From Pararge aegeria (Eukaryota; Arthropoda; Insecta; Lepidoptera; Nymphalidae), in the NCBI RefSeq assembly GCF_905163445.1, contig NC_053200.1:9300001-9364000 (forward strand): 64,000 bases of DNA, in the 5' to 3' direction. Under the pieces are notes generated by a model. It was not told where the DNA came from. It made no database searches and saw nothing but the letters and a program-made list of their open reading frames with translations. Shown here piece after piece: positions 24,306 through 35,957 of this stretch (position 1 is the first letter of the stretch; the number at the start of each line of letters is the position of its first letter). Both the position numbers and the translations under genes were made by a program.

Positions 24306-24884
24306 ATCTTGTGTAAAGCATACCGGCCTAGAGATAGATTCATAGTTTTGTATCTAAATCATTCAATAAGTTTATTAACTTTTTGTTTGGTTGTGGCACA
24401 AAACTCTACAGTCGGTGGTCCTGAGTCCTAGGGATTGGTTTGTTGACCTACCTACAAACCAATTTGTCACAACAACAACAAAATTAAAAACATTGCGACA
24501 TATGCTAATCTTATAATTATTACACCTAAAAAACTATATAGTAGGTATTTAGCTTATATGTAAAGAGGAAAGTGCCAAGTTAGGCAGGTTCTATAATTAA
24601 GGTTACTTATAGCATTTTAAATGCTAACTTTGAAATTCCAATAACGAACGAGTTTTTGCAGACGCAGACAAGAAAGTCGTGCACTATTGTTTATGTTGGA
24701 CCGTACCTAAGTTGAAAAGTAGGTAAATTTACCTACCTAGGGCTTTAGGTTTGCAGGTAAGTACTTAGTAATGTAGGTACGAATATTTGCATACTCGAAA
24801 TTAATTTTACGTCGTATTTAGTACTTACCTACATCTATAGGAAGATTATGCCAAAGAAAAAGTTCTTACTGTATCGTTAAATAT
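24306..24884. other. Intergenic, nothing recognised
   Basis: AT-rich, with repeated short GTAGGTA-type runs near 24720-24780. No gene seen. Confidence 0.4.
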
Positions 24885-25200
24885 ACTTAGTACGACAATA
24901 CACACATCGCCATCTAGACCCGAAGTAATTTTAGCTAGAGTTTTGGGTACTAAGATGACTGATGAATATTTTTATTAATAATATACATAAATACTTATAC
25001 TTAATACACATATACAACGAGACATTGGAAAATATTCATCTATGAATAATAAACATAAATGCTTATAATACACATATACAACGAGACACTGGAAAATATT
25101 CATGTTCATCACACATTTTCCAGTTGTGCGAATCGAACCTTCGTAGGTTACCTGTCAAAAAACAGGGTCACTGCCTACTGCGCCTTTACGCCAGAGGAAA
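24885..25200 (-). mobile_element. SINE family B copy with internal duplication
   Basis: A minus-strand family B copy from ACACATCGCCATCTAGACCC to the head GTTGTGCGAATCGAACC, then CTGCCTACTGCGCC. A segment of about 65 bp (ACACATATACAACGAGACA with following sequence) occurs twice, at about 25006 and 25069. The copy therefore suffered an internal tandem duplication. Confidence 0.75.
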
Positions 25201-25559
25201 CTCGGGCGTAAAGGCGCAAGTTATGTAAATAATTCCAATACTTAGGAACCTACTCTTAATTTTATGTCAAATGTTCGATACAGCAATTAAAAGGTGTGAA
25301 ATGCTAATGGTTACGAGGAGATAAACTAATTTACGTCAAGCTTAATAGATTTATGTGGGATATAAAAGCCCTTAAAGAAAAGTAACTACTTCTGAGTTAT
25401 GAATCCATTTAGCTATTTGCTCTGACTTTGCGTCGAAATTCAAAGACTGGATCTTTTTTTAAAGAGGGGCTTGAAGCTAAGACCTTCCTCCGAAGAAGGT
25501 TGGTACTTTAATTATTATCACCATAGTCCTTGATTATAAAAATATCTGTTTATTATAAG

Positions 25560-25686
25560 TATTCAAAAATATTATTCATCAAAATATTCATCAGTCATCT
25601 TAGTACCCATAACACAAGCTACGCTTACTTTGGGGCTAGCTGGCGATGTGTGTAGTATTGATATATATTTATATTCATTTAATTAT
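25560..25686 (+). mobile_element. SINE family B, 5'-truncated copy
   Basis: AATATTCATCAGTCATCTTA and CTTACTTTGGGGCTAGCTGG are the tail half of the family in plus orientation. Confidence 0.7.
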
Positions 25687-25689
25687 TAT

Positions 25690-26070
25690 AACCGAGATGG
25701 ACGGCATAATGTTGCTCCGAGTTTCCAAACCCCGGGCTATTAAGTTATACGGAATCCAATGAGAATTTAACCCAATCATATCAACCCATTACCGTTCCAC
25801 TACAGGCCACGGGTCTCCTACCACAATGAGAAGGTGTTAAGGCCGTAGTCCGCAACACTGGTCCAGTGCAGATTGGTCGACTACACACACCTTTGAGAAC
25901 ATTATGAAGAACCCTCGAGAATCAGCGTTGAAGAAAGTGATATTTTAATTGTTTAAAACGAACATAAGTTAGAAAAGTTAGAGGTGCGTCGTGGGATTCG
26001 AACTCTGCCCCCCGAAAGTGAAGTCGAAGTCCTACCCACTGGGCTATAAGCGATTCGCTTTCTAAACCGA
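25690..26070 (-). mobile_element. SINE family C, full-length-like minus copy
   Basis: Motifs in order are AATGAGAAGGTGTTAAGGCC, GTCCAGTGCAGATTGGTCGA, ACACACCTTTGAGAACATTA and AGTTAGAGGTGCG. The head carries the B-box complement GGGATTCGAACTC and the A-box complement CCCACTGGGCTATAAGC. The tRNA-like head marks it as a tRNA-derived SINE; it is not a tRNA gene. Confidence 0.8.
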
Positions 26071-26334
26071 CAATAAGTAGGTACTTGCTATCCGAACCAA
26101 GGATCTTGTCAAATATCACTAAGGGTTTTTGGATCGACCTAACCAGGTCTGCCTTTTTATCACTTACTACCTGGGCATTTTTAAGTCAAGTCTGAGCCGC
26201 GTCTATTATAGAAGCGCTTTCTAAATTCGACACTTCATACCTAATTGTGGTGAAGCAAGAGTTTATAGCAAAAATAAAAAAGTCTGAGTGTTAAAAAAAA
26301 ATTTGCTCTTAGGTACCATTTATTTTTTACTAGC

Positions 26335-27076
26335 TGACCCGCGCAACTCTGTCTGCATCAAATATAATTAAAATATTTTTAAGCATTTCTATACCCGTCG
26401 TAACTTCTAAACGATAGGTCAAATTTTGAATAATTTAAAGAGAACTTTGCAGGTACATAATCAATTTTAACTGTAAAACTATTTATTTGGATAAAGATCT
26501 GATAGGAACGTCAAAATTTTAAGATTGTACCCGTGTTTTGATTGACAAATTATAACAAAAAGCTGTTATTGTGCCTTAACAGTTAGAAATTTAGCCTCCC
26601 AGACCTTTTGTAAGTAATAATGTTTACTGTCCATCAATCCATACATACATACATCCATCCATTCATCCATACCTCCATACTCACAAAATTTCGCATTTAT
26701 AAAATAAGTAAGATGGTACGCATGCATTCGATCGTTGTCCCATATGCCTTCGACTCGCTGTTATCTGTGAAGATTTATGTCCTTTATCTCCGACAATATT
26801 CATCAGATCTTCATTAAAATTACATAATTACATTAAATACACATGCTTGATAGCATACACTTTCCAGTAAAAAAGAATTATTTAAATCAGTTCAAATTTA
26901 ACGGAGCTATGAAGTAAAATTTATTAAAAAAAATCATCTCATTTCCCGGTAGAACCTTATTGTTTATCGGGATAAAAAGTAGCCTATAGGTTGACCCGGA
27001 ATATCAGCTACCACTATACCAAATTTTATTTAAATGCGTTCAGTAGATTTCACGTGATGCCCGAACAGACAGACAC

Positions 27077-27113
<37 letters not shown>

Positions 27114-27245
27114 AATTAAATAAAAATCTATTTTGGACTCAGTATCGATTATAAAGCAAAAATCAAAAGCAAAGATCAAAATTTTCAAAATATATTAAAT
27201 GTACAGAAATCGTCCAGTTACAGTTTTCTTATAAGTATAGATTTA
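26335..27245 (+). repeat. Long family E-type repeat with (ACAG)n tract
   Basis: It opens with ACTAGCTGACCCGCGCAACT and contains GCCTATAGGTTGACCCGGAA and CACGTGATGCCCGAACAGAC. A GACA/ACAG microsatellite follows (about 27061-27110), and TTGGACTCAGTATCGATTAT comes after it. An inverted relative with the same order lies at 36.29-36.66 kb. Confidence 0.65.
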
Positions 27246-28140
27246 ATACCAAATAGCGTGTGAAGCTTTGTATGATTAAATATAATTTCTCTATAAAATA
27301 ACTGCAATTACACAAAATATAAAAGTTTTACAGATTATGTAAAAGAGAATTAACATGCAACGATCACGTCTCAAACGGGAAAGCTTGTCTTCGAAATTAA
27401 CTTTTTTTTCTTACAAAACGGACGATTTAGCATTCCCAATCAATGTTAATAGTTTTGCTAAACTCACCGGAAATAGTTTTACTTTCGCAACAAACTTGGA
27501 AAGGTTATTTAATAGTAGTGCTTTTTGTGACAGAGCTCATCCGGGGAAGTACCTACTACTAATAATAAATAATAAATATACTACGACAATACATACCTAT
27601 AATTTACATATAAACACCCGGTCAATCGGTCAATGAACGTTTTTAAAATTTAAAATTGCCTGTTAAAATCAAATATTGTCTCAATCTTCTAAACAACATT
27701 TAGTAATGAGATTTTCACTTGTCTTTACCATAATTAGAAAACCTGTTGCTGCTTCTGTTGCTGAAGTTGATATTTACTCTAAATCTTTGTAAAGGTTCAG
27801 AGATAAAATATTTTTATCATGGTCCACTTGACCCTTATTTGCTGTTCCTTGATTTATTTTTTTAGTGTGTGAGATATTTTGTTATTATATTCTCATTCAC
27901 AATACCTTTTCTTTTCATTATATGGTGTTATTGTATATTTTCATATGCTGTGTTTACTTTTAAGAAAACTTTACACTTAAATAGAATAGTAAAAATTTTA
28001 AAAACGGTTCTATTAGTGTAAATGTGTGGTAAGTAAACCTAATAAATAAATAAAAAAATAAAAATAAACAGGTTTCCACAGATATTACACTCGGTTTTGT
28101 TACCTTTGTACCTTGTTGTATGTTTGAAGAGTTATTATCT
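27246..28140. other. AT-rich stretch with a SINE family B scrap
   Basis: Only a ~65-bp minus-strand family B scrap at 27575-27640 (ACTACGACAATACATACC, AAACACCCGG) is recognisable. The 93-codon frame at 27355-27636 overlaps it and is not a supported gene. Confidence 0.45.
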
Positions 28141-28144
28141 TTAT

Positions 28145-28320
28145 ATATATATTTCTTGTGTGCGTGTGTATGTCACTGAACTCCTCCTAGACGGCTGGAG
28201 TTTTTAAATGATTTTTTTTGTATACATTTGGGTGGCACCCTGGATGGTTTAGATTCGAAATTAGTCCGACAGATGGCGCTGGGTCCGCTAGTATTGTATA
28301 TATTAGATACATGGTGAAAT
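28145..28320 (+). repeat. Dispersed repeat (GTGTGCGTGTGTATGTCACT type)
   Basis: Contains TGTATGTCACTGAACTCCTC, ACGGCTGGAG and CCGACAGATGGCGCTGGGTC, an order I recall from several lepidopteran genomes. The class is unclear. Confidence 0.55.
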
Positions 28321-28434
28321 TTTGTAATGCCACTTTAAGGGAAAGAACTCCTAATACTTCAGATAGAAAATTGTACTCAAAGACACCTTGCCATACCACG
28401 GAATCGAACCGTCTAATCTACTTTATTGCATCGA

Positions 28435-28582
28435 TCGTTAGAATCAATTATAATGCCTCGAAGAAATCTCTATGTAGCCAACACACCGCCAAATTGTATG
28501 CATTGAGTTGAATATTGACTTGTTTTTATTCTATTCGCTGTATATTATGTGGTGTACAATAAACGTTCATTCATTCATGTAT
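28435..28582 (+). mobile_element. CR1-like LINE 3' end
   Basis: GAAGAAATCTCTATGTAGCC, ACCGCCAAATTGTATGC and GTGGTGTACAATAAACG lead into a short ATTC tail. Confidence 0.65.
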
Positions 28583-28750
28583 ACCTATTTAAGAATAATG
28601 AAGAGAGTTAATTAAAATGTTCTTACGTCACTATCAACATGCAGATCGATGATGGTTCAGCAATAGATTGCGGGAAATGAACTTTAACCTGTTATTGTCA
28701 GTCTAGTAATCACGGCCATCACTTTCTTCGCCTTTCAATCAACTTTGTCG

Positions 28751-29460
28751 GGTACCTATTAAACTAACATCTGGCTAACGTTGAACGTGAAACTATTATT
28801 TCTATTTATTCACCTACTTTATTTCTTTTTATTCCACTACATGTTGGGCCTTGACTGCAATCTCACCTGGTGGTAAGTTATGATGCAGTCTAAGATGGTA
28901 GCGGGCTATCGGGTAAGGGTTGAGGCAATTAAGTACCTATTAAACTAACATCTGGCCAACGTTTAATGTGAAACTATTATTTATTTTTATTCCACTACAG
29001 TATTTCTTTTTATTCCACTACAGGTTAGGCCTTGACTGCAATCTCACCTGGTGGTAAGTTATGATGCAGTCTAAGATGGTAGCGGTCTATCGGGTAAGGG
29101 TTGAGGCAATTAAGTACCTATTAAACTAATATCTGGCCAACGTTTAATGTGAAACTATTATTTATTTTTATTCCACTACAGTATTTCTTTTTATTCCACT
29201 ACATGTTAGGCCTTGACTGCAATCTCACCTGGTGGTAAGTTATGATGCAGTCTGAGATGGTAGCGGGCTATCGGGTAAGGGTTCAGGCAATTAGGTTCCT
29301 ATTAAACTAACATCTGGCTAACGTTGAACGTGAAACTTTTATTTCTTTTCATTCCACTACATGTTGGGCCTTGACTGCAATCTCACCTGGTGGTAAGTTA
29401 TGATGCAGTCTAAGATGGTAGCGGGCTATCGGGTATGTATGGGTTGGGGCAATTAGTTAA
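28751..29460. repeat. ~181-bp tandem array built on a SINE fragment
   Basis: Four near-identical units start near 28752, 28933, 29114 and 29295 with GTACCTATTAAACTAA or close variants. Each contains the outer part of SINE family A (TTGACTGCAATCTCACCTGG, then ATGATGCAGTCTAAGATGG) plus a unique flank. The last unit runs into the remainder of a full SINE A copy. The units differ by only a few substitutions. Confidence 0.9.
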
Positions 29461-29672
29461 ATTAGACCCGTGATCGGTTTCTACAGAGTACCGGAAGCCC
29501 AAATTAGCGACACATCTTTATCGGTAGGATTACTAGCCGCGTTCGAAGCCTCCCAACAGACTAGGATCAGATATAATTCTGAAATTAATTAATTAATTTA
29601 ATTACCCACGCTGAGGGTTGAACCCGCGACTTGTAAAATCGCAGCCATCACCACTAAGCCAAGGAGATCGAC
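29365..29672 (-). mobile_element. SINE family A copy ending the tandem array
   Basis: The copy continues past the array through GATCGGTTTCTACAGAGTAC, CACATCTTTATCGGTAGG and ACTAGCCGC to a head with GAGGGTTGAACCCGCGAC. It supplies the complete parent structure of the array unit. Confidence 0.75.
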
Positions 29673-30204
29673 GATCTTCTCAAAAAGCAAGCAAGTTTAT
29701 CAGAAACCTTTAGTAGTAACTATGAAAGCCAACACGTATTAAAGCTACAAGATGTTCGTAACTCAAAATCCCAATCTCCTTGAGGAGTGGCGATGGCCGG
29801 AGGATTATCTGTGATCTATTCTGTTACCTCAATGTAATCGTGTTATTAGCTACAGTATCTTGAAACAGTGTTTGTATCCTCATTGGTAAGAACCAATGTC
29901 GATACAATCACTGTCTGAGTGGAGTTTAAAATCAAAGAGTGTGCCAACCTCATGGGCCAATTAAAAAAATGCGTATAATGAATCAATTAAAATTTGATGA
30001 TGTGTAAAATCATGTGGAAACGTTTTTTTGCAACGTTGATGATTCGTAATGAAAACAGTAAATCATTACTTTCACTAATCACTGGTTACATTTCATAACA
30101 GACTGTCCGGCCCAATTGGTGCTGTCGGATGTTATGATTTACCGAGGCCTTGTTGATATCACAATTTGCAAACAATTAGTGCTAGTTAGTACCAAATATA
30201 GTAG
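29673..30204. other. Intergenic, nothing recognised
   Basis: No recognisable gene or repeat. Confidence 0.4.
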
Positions 30205-30540
30205 TACAAAATGCCTCATTGGTCTAGTGCCTCATGTTAAATTACGGATAACGAGGGCCTGAGTTTGAATCCTGGGTCGGGCCAAAAGTTCTTAGGTAAG
30301 CTGGGTTTAGAATTCCCGGTTTATCCATCCGGAGTTAGGAACTCGGCGGTGTTCAGTTAAGCCTGGTCCCGGTGCATAGTTTTTATTACTAACTTGTGAT
30401 TAAAGTCGATAAAGCCCACCAAGCCCCATTGGAGCAGTGTGGTGGGACTCTAAAACCCTTTCTCCAATGACGTTCCTCTGAGTGTTCAGCAGAGGAACGT
30501 TTGTATGGTCATGATGATGACTATGATGACTAGAATATAC
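30205..30540 (+). mobile_element. SINE family D (tRNA-like head, TGATGATG tail)
   Basis: The head has TTGGTCTAGTG (A-box region) and GAGTTTGAATCCTGGGTCGG (B-box region). The body holds GGGTTTAGAATTCCCGG and CACCAAGCCCCATTGGAGCA, and the copy ends in a TGATGATGACTATGATGAC tail. The RTE-like tail suggests mobilisation by an RTE LINE (inference). A minus relative is at 31885-32015. Confidence 0.65.
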
Positions 30541-30800
30541 ATTGAACAAATCCATGAAAAACAAAGCAACGGTGTTATTAATTTCTTTATCAGTATACGC
30601 AACACCACACAGATCGTTCAAAACACACTCTCTACGCACGTTTCGCTCCGATACCGCTGCATCTCCAGCAGATGTTGACTTCACTGCAAAAATCTTGTCT
30701 TTCAACTCATTTTGGAATATCTATGTCGCTTTGTTTATTTTGCTAGCTGTCCTGAGTGGAATTTTAGAATTTATGTGTAATGTTACACACATACATTTCA
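30541..30800. other. Unassigned open frames on both strands
   Basis: A plus frame (30542-30889) contains NSFWNIYVALFILLAVLSG, a hydrophobic run. An overlapping minus frame (30705-30400) runs through the same DNA. No homology is recognised, and the ends run into SINE copies. It may be part of an unclassified element. Confidence 0.25.
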
Positions 30801-30804
30801 AAGG

Positions 30805-30935
30805 CGCATCTTCATTGTCAACCCATGACTGGCCTTCTACAGACTACTCTCAGAATGAGAAGGATTTACGCCTTAGTCAATCACGCTGACCATTGACAAA
30901 GTGCTGATTGGTAGATTTCATCAAAACGCACATAA
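30805..30935 (-). mobile_element. SINE family C fragment
   Basis: Contains CTCTCAGAATGAGAAGGATT and ATTGACAAAGTGCTGATTGG, decayed versions of the family C middle. Confidence 0.5.
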
Positions 30936-31042
30936 TGGGGATGGAACTCGGTACCTCCTAAAGAGAAGCCTAGTTGAAACATGGCCTCACAAGTGAAGCC
31001 GAATCCTCGTTGAAATATGGTTATCTCAGCGATGAGATCGAG

Positions 31043-31190
31043 ATGAATGAATGAATGAATGAATACACTTTTTTGTACACCAAAGAAAAAAAGTAATTAC
31101 AGAGATATAAATACATAGCAAGAGAGTACAATTTGGTGGCCTTATTGCTACATAGCGATTTCATCCAGGCCACCAATGGCGTAAAAGAAA
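31043..31190 (-). mobile_element. CR1-like LINE 3' end (minus) with ATTC tail
   Basis: GAATGAATGAATGAATGAAT is followed by TTTTGTACACCAAAGAAAAA, ACAATTTGGTGGCCTTATTG and TACATAGCGATTTC, the reverse complement of the 16.2 kb copy. Confidence 0.75.
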
Positions 31191-31884
31191 AAAACATAGA
31201 AAAGAGGTAGGTGGTGCAGTAATTAAGATTTAAAGATTATAAAAATATATAAATAAAATATATATATATATAAAAATATAACTACACTATTTATAATATA
31301 ACTGCAGAGTGCAGAGATGATTGCATTTCGTTATAAAATGTGGGCTATGGACTCGTAATGGGCCGCTAATGAGTTGATGATGATGATGATGATTTAAGCT
31401 ATAATTTCCAAAATAACAGGTTAAAGCAAAGTTTCTACTTCCATTTAACCCGCTTGGTAAGAATTTCGGAAATCTCTTCAAATCAAATCTTGACATAAAT
31501 TAATAAATAAAACTTTTAAAGGCTTACTGCCTAATACGCCTAGTGGTATTGGATTCTTTAAAACATTTCAATAGCTAAACAAATGATTGCTCGAGGATGA
31601 CTCATAAAAAGCTTTGAAGCTCCACCATCAAGCAAAATAGATATTATAAATCTATTTTGAAATAAATTAAAACATAAGTGAGCTTGCAAAATTTGCACCA
31701 ATCAGGTATTGAAGTAAGATCTCGCTTCCTTGATCTTATCTTGAAAACAGGGTTAGGGACTTATGGCATGCTAATAGTAATTGATTACGGTTCTTTTAAA
31801 TTTACGTTGTTATAGCTACTGGGTCAGTAGTTATATCGCCGTGCTTCGGCGAGCACGTGAAGCCGTCGCTTCGTACGCAATCAT

Positions 31885-32015
31885 AATTAGTCATCCACAT
31901 CATCGTCATCCTATTAATGGCCCACAGTTGGGCTCTGGGCAAAAACCCTCTCTCATAGGAGAGGGGGTTTTAGAGCAAAGACCACGCTGCTCCAACGCTG
32001 CTGTAAGTCATTTAA
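31885..32015 (-). mobile_element. SINE family D relative (minus)
   Basis: CATCATCGTCATCCTATTAA, CCCTCTCTCATAGGAGAGGG and TTTTAGAGCAAAGACCACGC match the tail and body of family D in reverse. Confidence 0.55.
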
Positions 32016-32255
32016 ATTAATAGTTTGGTGTATAATAATATCCGGTATCGAGTGCAAGCGGCGCGGTGCGCGGCGGCTGTATCAATTTAATTGATTGCGG
32101 TCGTTTCATACAGCAGAAAAAAATTAACAAATAATCCAAATTTTAATTTTTGATCACTGGTATAGTAAACTACGATATTGCTTAGTTACTCTAGATCGGA
32201 TATATAAGGGGCTGACGATAAAAAAAACCACTGTAAGTAAATGCAATGGCTGATA

Positions 32256-32590
32256 CAGTGCAACCTTATTACCTCAATATAACGACTTCATCGATTTAAC
32301 CAATTCTTCGTAATCCCCTTGAATTGTCCATAAGAGTCAATGTTAAATATACTACTATACTAATATATTATTATACCATTATACTCAATTCCATTGCAAA
32401 CATTTTTGCGAACAACCTATATAATTAATTGTTGAAAAAATGTTAATACCTCTAATTAATGAATTTTGTCAACCTAAAATCTTAAAGTTTCTAAAACAAT
32501 GTTGAGGTGAATACAACTTTGGTTTTACCTCTTTATAACACATTTTAGACCAACCACGATATAACCAAAACTTGATATAACGAATATTTA
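32256..32590 (+). mobile_element. Possible pogo/Tigger-type element remnant
   Basis: After a TA dinucleotide the sequence reads CAGTGCAACC and then CTCAATATAACGA. This recalls pogo-type ends (CAGT..AACCTC..ATATAACG). Near 32555-32585 ACGATATAACC and TTGATATAACGAA repeat the theme. No matching right terminus was found, so this may be half an element or coincidence. Confidence 0.35.
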
Positions 32591-32599
32591 CTTGTTCCA

Positions 32600-33350
32600 T
32601 TCCGATTTGTTGTAGGTACTAACTAAGGTATCAAAACAAACATTTCTATAGCTAATGTGAATCTTTACGCGACGGAATTCCGTAGAAAGTATCGCATCAA
32701 TTTATCTCAGACCGCGTTGTCTCCATCTGTCATTAGACGATGCTCTGATAGGTATCCAGGGCAGCTAGTTCGATTATGGTCATTTACCGAATATCGTGGT
32801 GCGCCACACAATTTAGCTTTACAGAAACACTGTACCTACAAATTCTTTAGTGCTAGACCGATAAATTCCACAGCTTTGTACCGCAGAGGTACTTTATGCG
32901 AGTTGTTTAGTTTATGATTTGCAAACACCAGGTTACCAGGTATATATTTTCATTTATCTGACTACTTTATGTATCTACCAATAAGAAAATTTAAACGTAA
33001 ATATATATAATTATTATTATGCAGTAGGTATATGCAACTTTTGTCCGAGTTCGTATTTTTTAAACGAGTTAAAGGTTATAAATTCGGATGTTTTTTTTTT
33101 TATGTATATTCGGTTTTGCTTAATTGTTTTTTTTTTTAAATGGTTGCATTTAAATTACATATAGAACTGATGATGATTTTTCGGAGACATACTCTTTATG
33201 GAGCTCTTAAAGCTCAGCAAATCAACCACGGTTGCTGTGACTTATGATGATAAAACTTCTGGGCTATAAGTCTGTGTGTTTATACATAATGATGAATCAT
33301 TTATAGCCTATTAGAGTCTACAGCTGAATGAAACGCTTCTCAAAGGGAGT
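32600..33350. other. Intergenic, nothing recognised
   Basis: AT-rich with T/A homopolymers. The 86-codon frame at 32657-32917 has no domain I recognise. Confidence 0.4.
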
Positions 33351-33359
33351 GTATGCTCA

Positions 33360-33560
33360 TAATGACCACGCTGGGCAGCTGGGTTGATGAGGCAGCTTCG
33401 TAACACAGAGTACGCTGCTTCCGTTATAATTATAACGTTGCTACGTTACGTTACGACTAAGGGATTATAACGTTGCTACGTTATAATCCCTAAGTCGCCT
33501 CGTACGACAGCCGCGGGAAGAGGCGAGGTGGTGAAAACTGTATTCTAATCAGCCGATGAT
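33360..33560. repeat. RTE-related repeat scrambled by inverted duplications
   Basis: The CCTAAGTCGCCTCGTACGAC unit (compare 16.4 and 58.2 kb) is preceded by a 20-bp inverted copy of its own start. The arms are 33454-33473 and 33478-33497, with one mismatch and a 4-nt loop. A perfect 16-bp palindrome, CGTTATAATTATAACG, lies just before at 33422-33437. Confidence 0.7.
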
Positions 33561-33591
33561 CAGCTGATGAGTTAGCTTTTTTTTACTCCAA

Positions 33592-33880
33592 TACAAGTTA
33601 GGCCTTGACTGCAATCTCACCTGTTAGTAACTGGCTAACCTGTTAGGGGTACGGAAGTTATAGTACCAATACCCCGAACCGTTTTCTACGTGATATCGTA
33701 CTTGAACGCTAAATCACTTAGCGGCACGTCTTTGACGGTAGGGGATAACTAGCCACGACCGAAGCGTTCCACCAGAGCAGACGAGAGAAAGTTAAAAAAA
33801 TATAAATTACCGAACCCGGGAACCCGGGAACTCCCACTTAAAACCTCAACACTCACCGGTCGTCCAAAACCCGTATTGGA
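33592..33880 (-). mobile_element. SINE family A copy
   Basis: Contains TTAGGCCTTGACTGCAATCT, ACTTGAACGCTAAATCACTT, ACGTCTTTGACGGTAGG and CTAGCCACGACCGAAGCG. The head region has ACCCGGGAACTCCC. Confidence 0.75.
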
Positions 33881-34435
33881 TAAAAAAAATCTCACGTCCG
33901 AATGAAAGTGGATACAATGTATCTTTGTAAATATTAATTTGTCCTCTTAATATTATGCTTATACAGTCATTTATATTCAAGCTAATGCATAAGTAAGTAT
34001 GAATTGATTCGAAGTTATCTTATGATGGAGCCGTTAGACATAAAACACGATTGCCTGCCAATAACTGTTAGATTCGTGACTTATTAGTTAAAATTAATTA
34101 AAAAAAAAAAGTTCGAGTAGTATTCACAGCCTGAGATGGTTCCGTAGAATAATGACTAAGTACTTATTACTTCAAGGGATTGGAAAATCGGATTTGTGGT
34201 TCAAGTATTTTTTTCGGATTTCCGTACTGGAAGTGTCAACGGGACCGTATTAATAACCCTTTGCCGTCTGTCTGCCTGTATGTCTGTCTGTCTGCCTGTA
34301 TTTCTTTCTGTTAGCAGGTTGTATCTCATAGGCATAAACCGTAATGGATAAAAGGAGTTGTAATTTTCAAATACAATTTATTTATACTGCCGCTATAAAT
34401 AACAAATAATGAAAATATAAAAAAGTTTAGACTGA
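33881..34435. other. Intergenic with a (CTGT)n scrap
   Basis: An imperfect CTGT tract at about 34268-34312, followed by AGCAGGTTGTATCTCA, resembles the dispersed repeat unit near 11.63 kb. No gene seen. Confidence 0.4.
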
Positions 34436-34914
34436 ACGACGAGTGACGAAAGTTTGTCTGTTTGTTATCCTTCCCCCGCTACACCATTGCAATGTTATTG
34501 AACAGTAGCTATGTAGCATCAGGGGGTTTTTTTTTCATCTCGGAAAAACAAACATGTTATGCGGAATAAAAAAAAATTAAAACAACTTTAACTAATTATA
34601 TGGTATAGTTGCCTAGGACTTCACCGACAATATTAATTTATTTTAAAAGAATCCTTATCCGGTTTCCGATTAAATTGTTGAGCAAATTGTTGTACATAGG
34701 TAACAAACAAACAGTCATACTTTCGCATTTATAATATTAGAATTGATCAATTTTAAATTGATACTGACTCGCCTGTTTTTTTCCTTCCGAGGTACGGAAC
34801 CCTGAAAATGCTACGACTATTAAAATTTAAATTTGGAAGGGCTATAGAACCAAACTACCTACTATTGTCGCACCTGTCTATTGCAGCTCCATTCTAGGAA
34901 TCGTTATTTTCGAT

Positions 34915-35225
34915 AAGTTACGTTCTATCTATCTTAATATATATAAATCTCCTGTCACGATGTTTGTCCGCGATGGACTCCTAAACTACTTAACCGATTT
35001 TAAATTAAATTGGCACACCGTGAGCAGTCTGCTCCAACTTAAGAGATAGGATAGCTTAGATCTTTAATTATAGTCGCAATTTTATTTTATTGCAAATTAT
35101 TTGTCTATAATTAATTGACAGTCACATGTTATATATATATACTACTATACTCATTTAAGGCTTAGCGATACTGAATACTTTAAAAACAAAATCTAACGCA
35201 GACGAAGTCGCGGGCAACAGCTAGT
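34915..35225 (-). repeat. Family E repeat, minus copy
   Basis: It runs from TTAATATATATAAATCTCCT to ACGCAGACGAAGTCGCGGGC followed by AACAGCTAGTATA, the conserved terminus shared with 41.28 kb. A truncated relative is at 34.44-34.74 kb. Confidence 0.65.
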
Positions 35226-35309
35226 ATATATATAAAAATCAATGCCACTTTTCGTTGTAATTTTATAACTCAAGAACGGGCTCACCTATCCAAACCAAAT
35301 GTTTAGTCT

Positions 35310-35685
35310 TTGTTCGGACTATTATTTTATTTTATAACAAATTACCAAATGAAATCTTTGAGATGTCAGCTTACAGAAAAATCCTATTATAATATCAAGG
35401 ATTACTTAAACAATAAAAAAGCTTGGGTGTGAATTGCTCTAGCTTCATAGCTTAATATAAATTTACTGGAAGATGGTGATAACAAAAAAATAAATTTACC
35501 CGGCTAAGTTTGTTGTGGGCTCTTCTTAGACCAGGGCGAGTTTGGAACCCTCGTAGCTTTAGATTGAAGTTGGCGAACGAAGTTATCACCATCCAGTTAC
35601 AATTATGTAAAAAAAAATGTATGAACGCTTCATAAGTGCCTGTGATAGGCCTACATAAATAAAGAAATTTTGAATTTTGAATTAG
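35310..35685 (+). mobile_element. Second jockey-like LINE family (J2), 3' end
   Basis: Conceptual translation with one frame shift gives NKLPNEIFE and then YYNIKDYLNNKKAWV before a stop. This is comparable to the RGYYTIDEFLNDKVAW end of family J1. A 3' UTR ends at TAGGCCTACATAAATAAAG and TTTTGAATTTTGAATT. The whole copy is short and 5'-truncated. Confidence 0.6.
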
Positions 35686-35957
35686 AATTTGATGGTTTAT
35701 GTGAAGTTTGCACAAAATCGGTTAAGCGGTTCTTCATTTAACACATTTTTTGTAACTAATCTATATTCAATAAATGGCAGATCATTTTGTTAATGGGGGA
35801 AAATTAACAAATTTAAATTTCAGATGGGGATTGTGCTATTAAATTGGAACTTTTTTCAATGTTGACAGTATCAGCATGTTATGTCATTCATGCGGTCATT
35901 TAATTTTGGACATGCTTCGATTGAAGCAAATAGCTTTTAAAATGATTTAAATAAGAA

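Noticed and set aside
28751..29460. CRISPR-like appearance of regularly spaced repeats
   Set aside because: The unit is a single ~181-bp tandem block containing SINE sequence, with no short repeats, variable spacers or cas genes.
30400..30889. Overlapping plus (115 codons) and minus (101 codons) frames with a hydrophobic run
   Set aside because: Both run into SINE families D and C at their ends, and neither has recognised homology. Kept only as an unassigned region.
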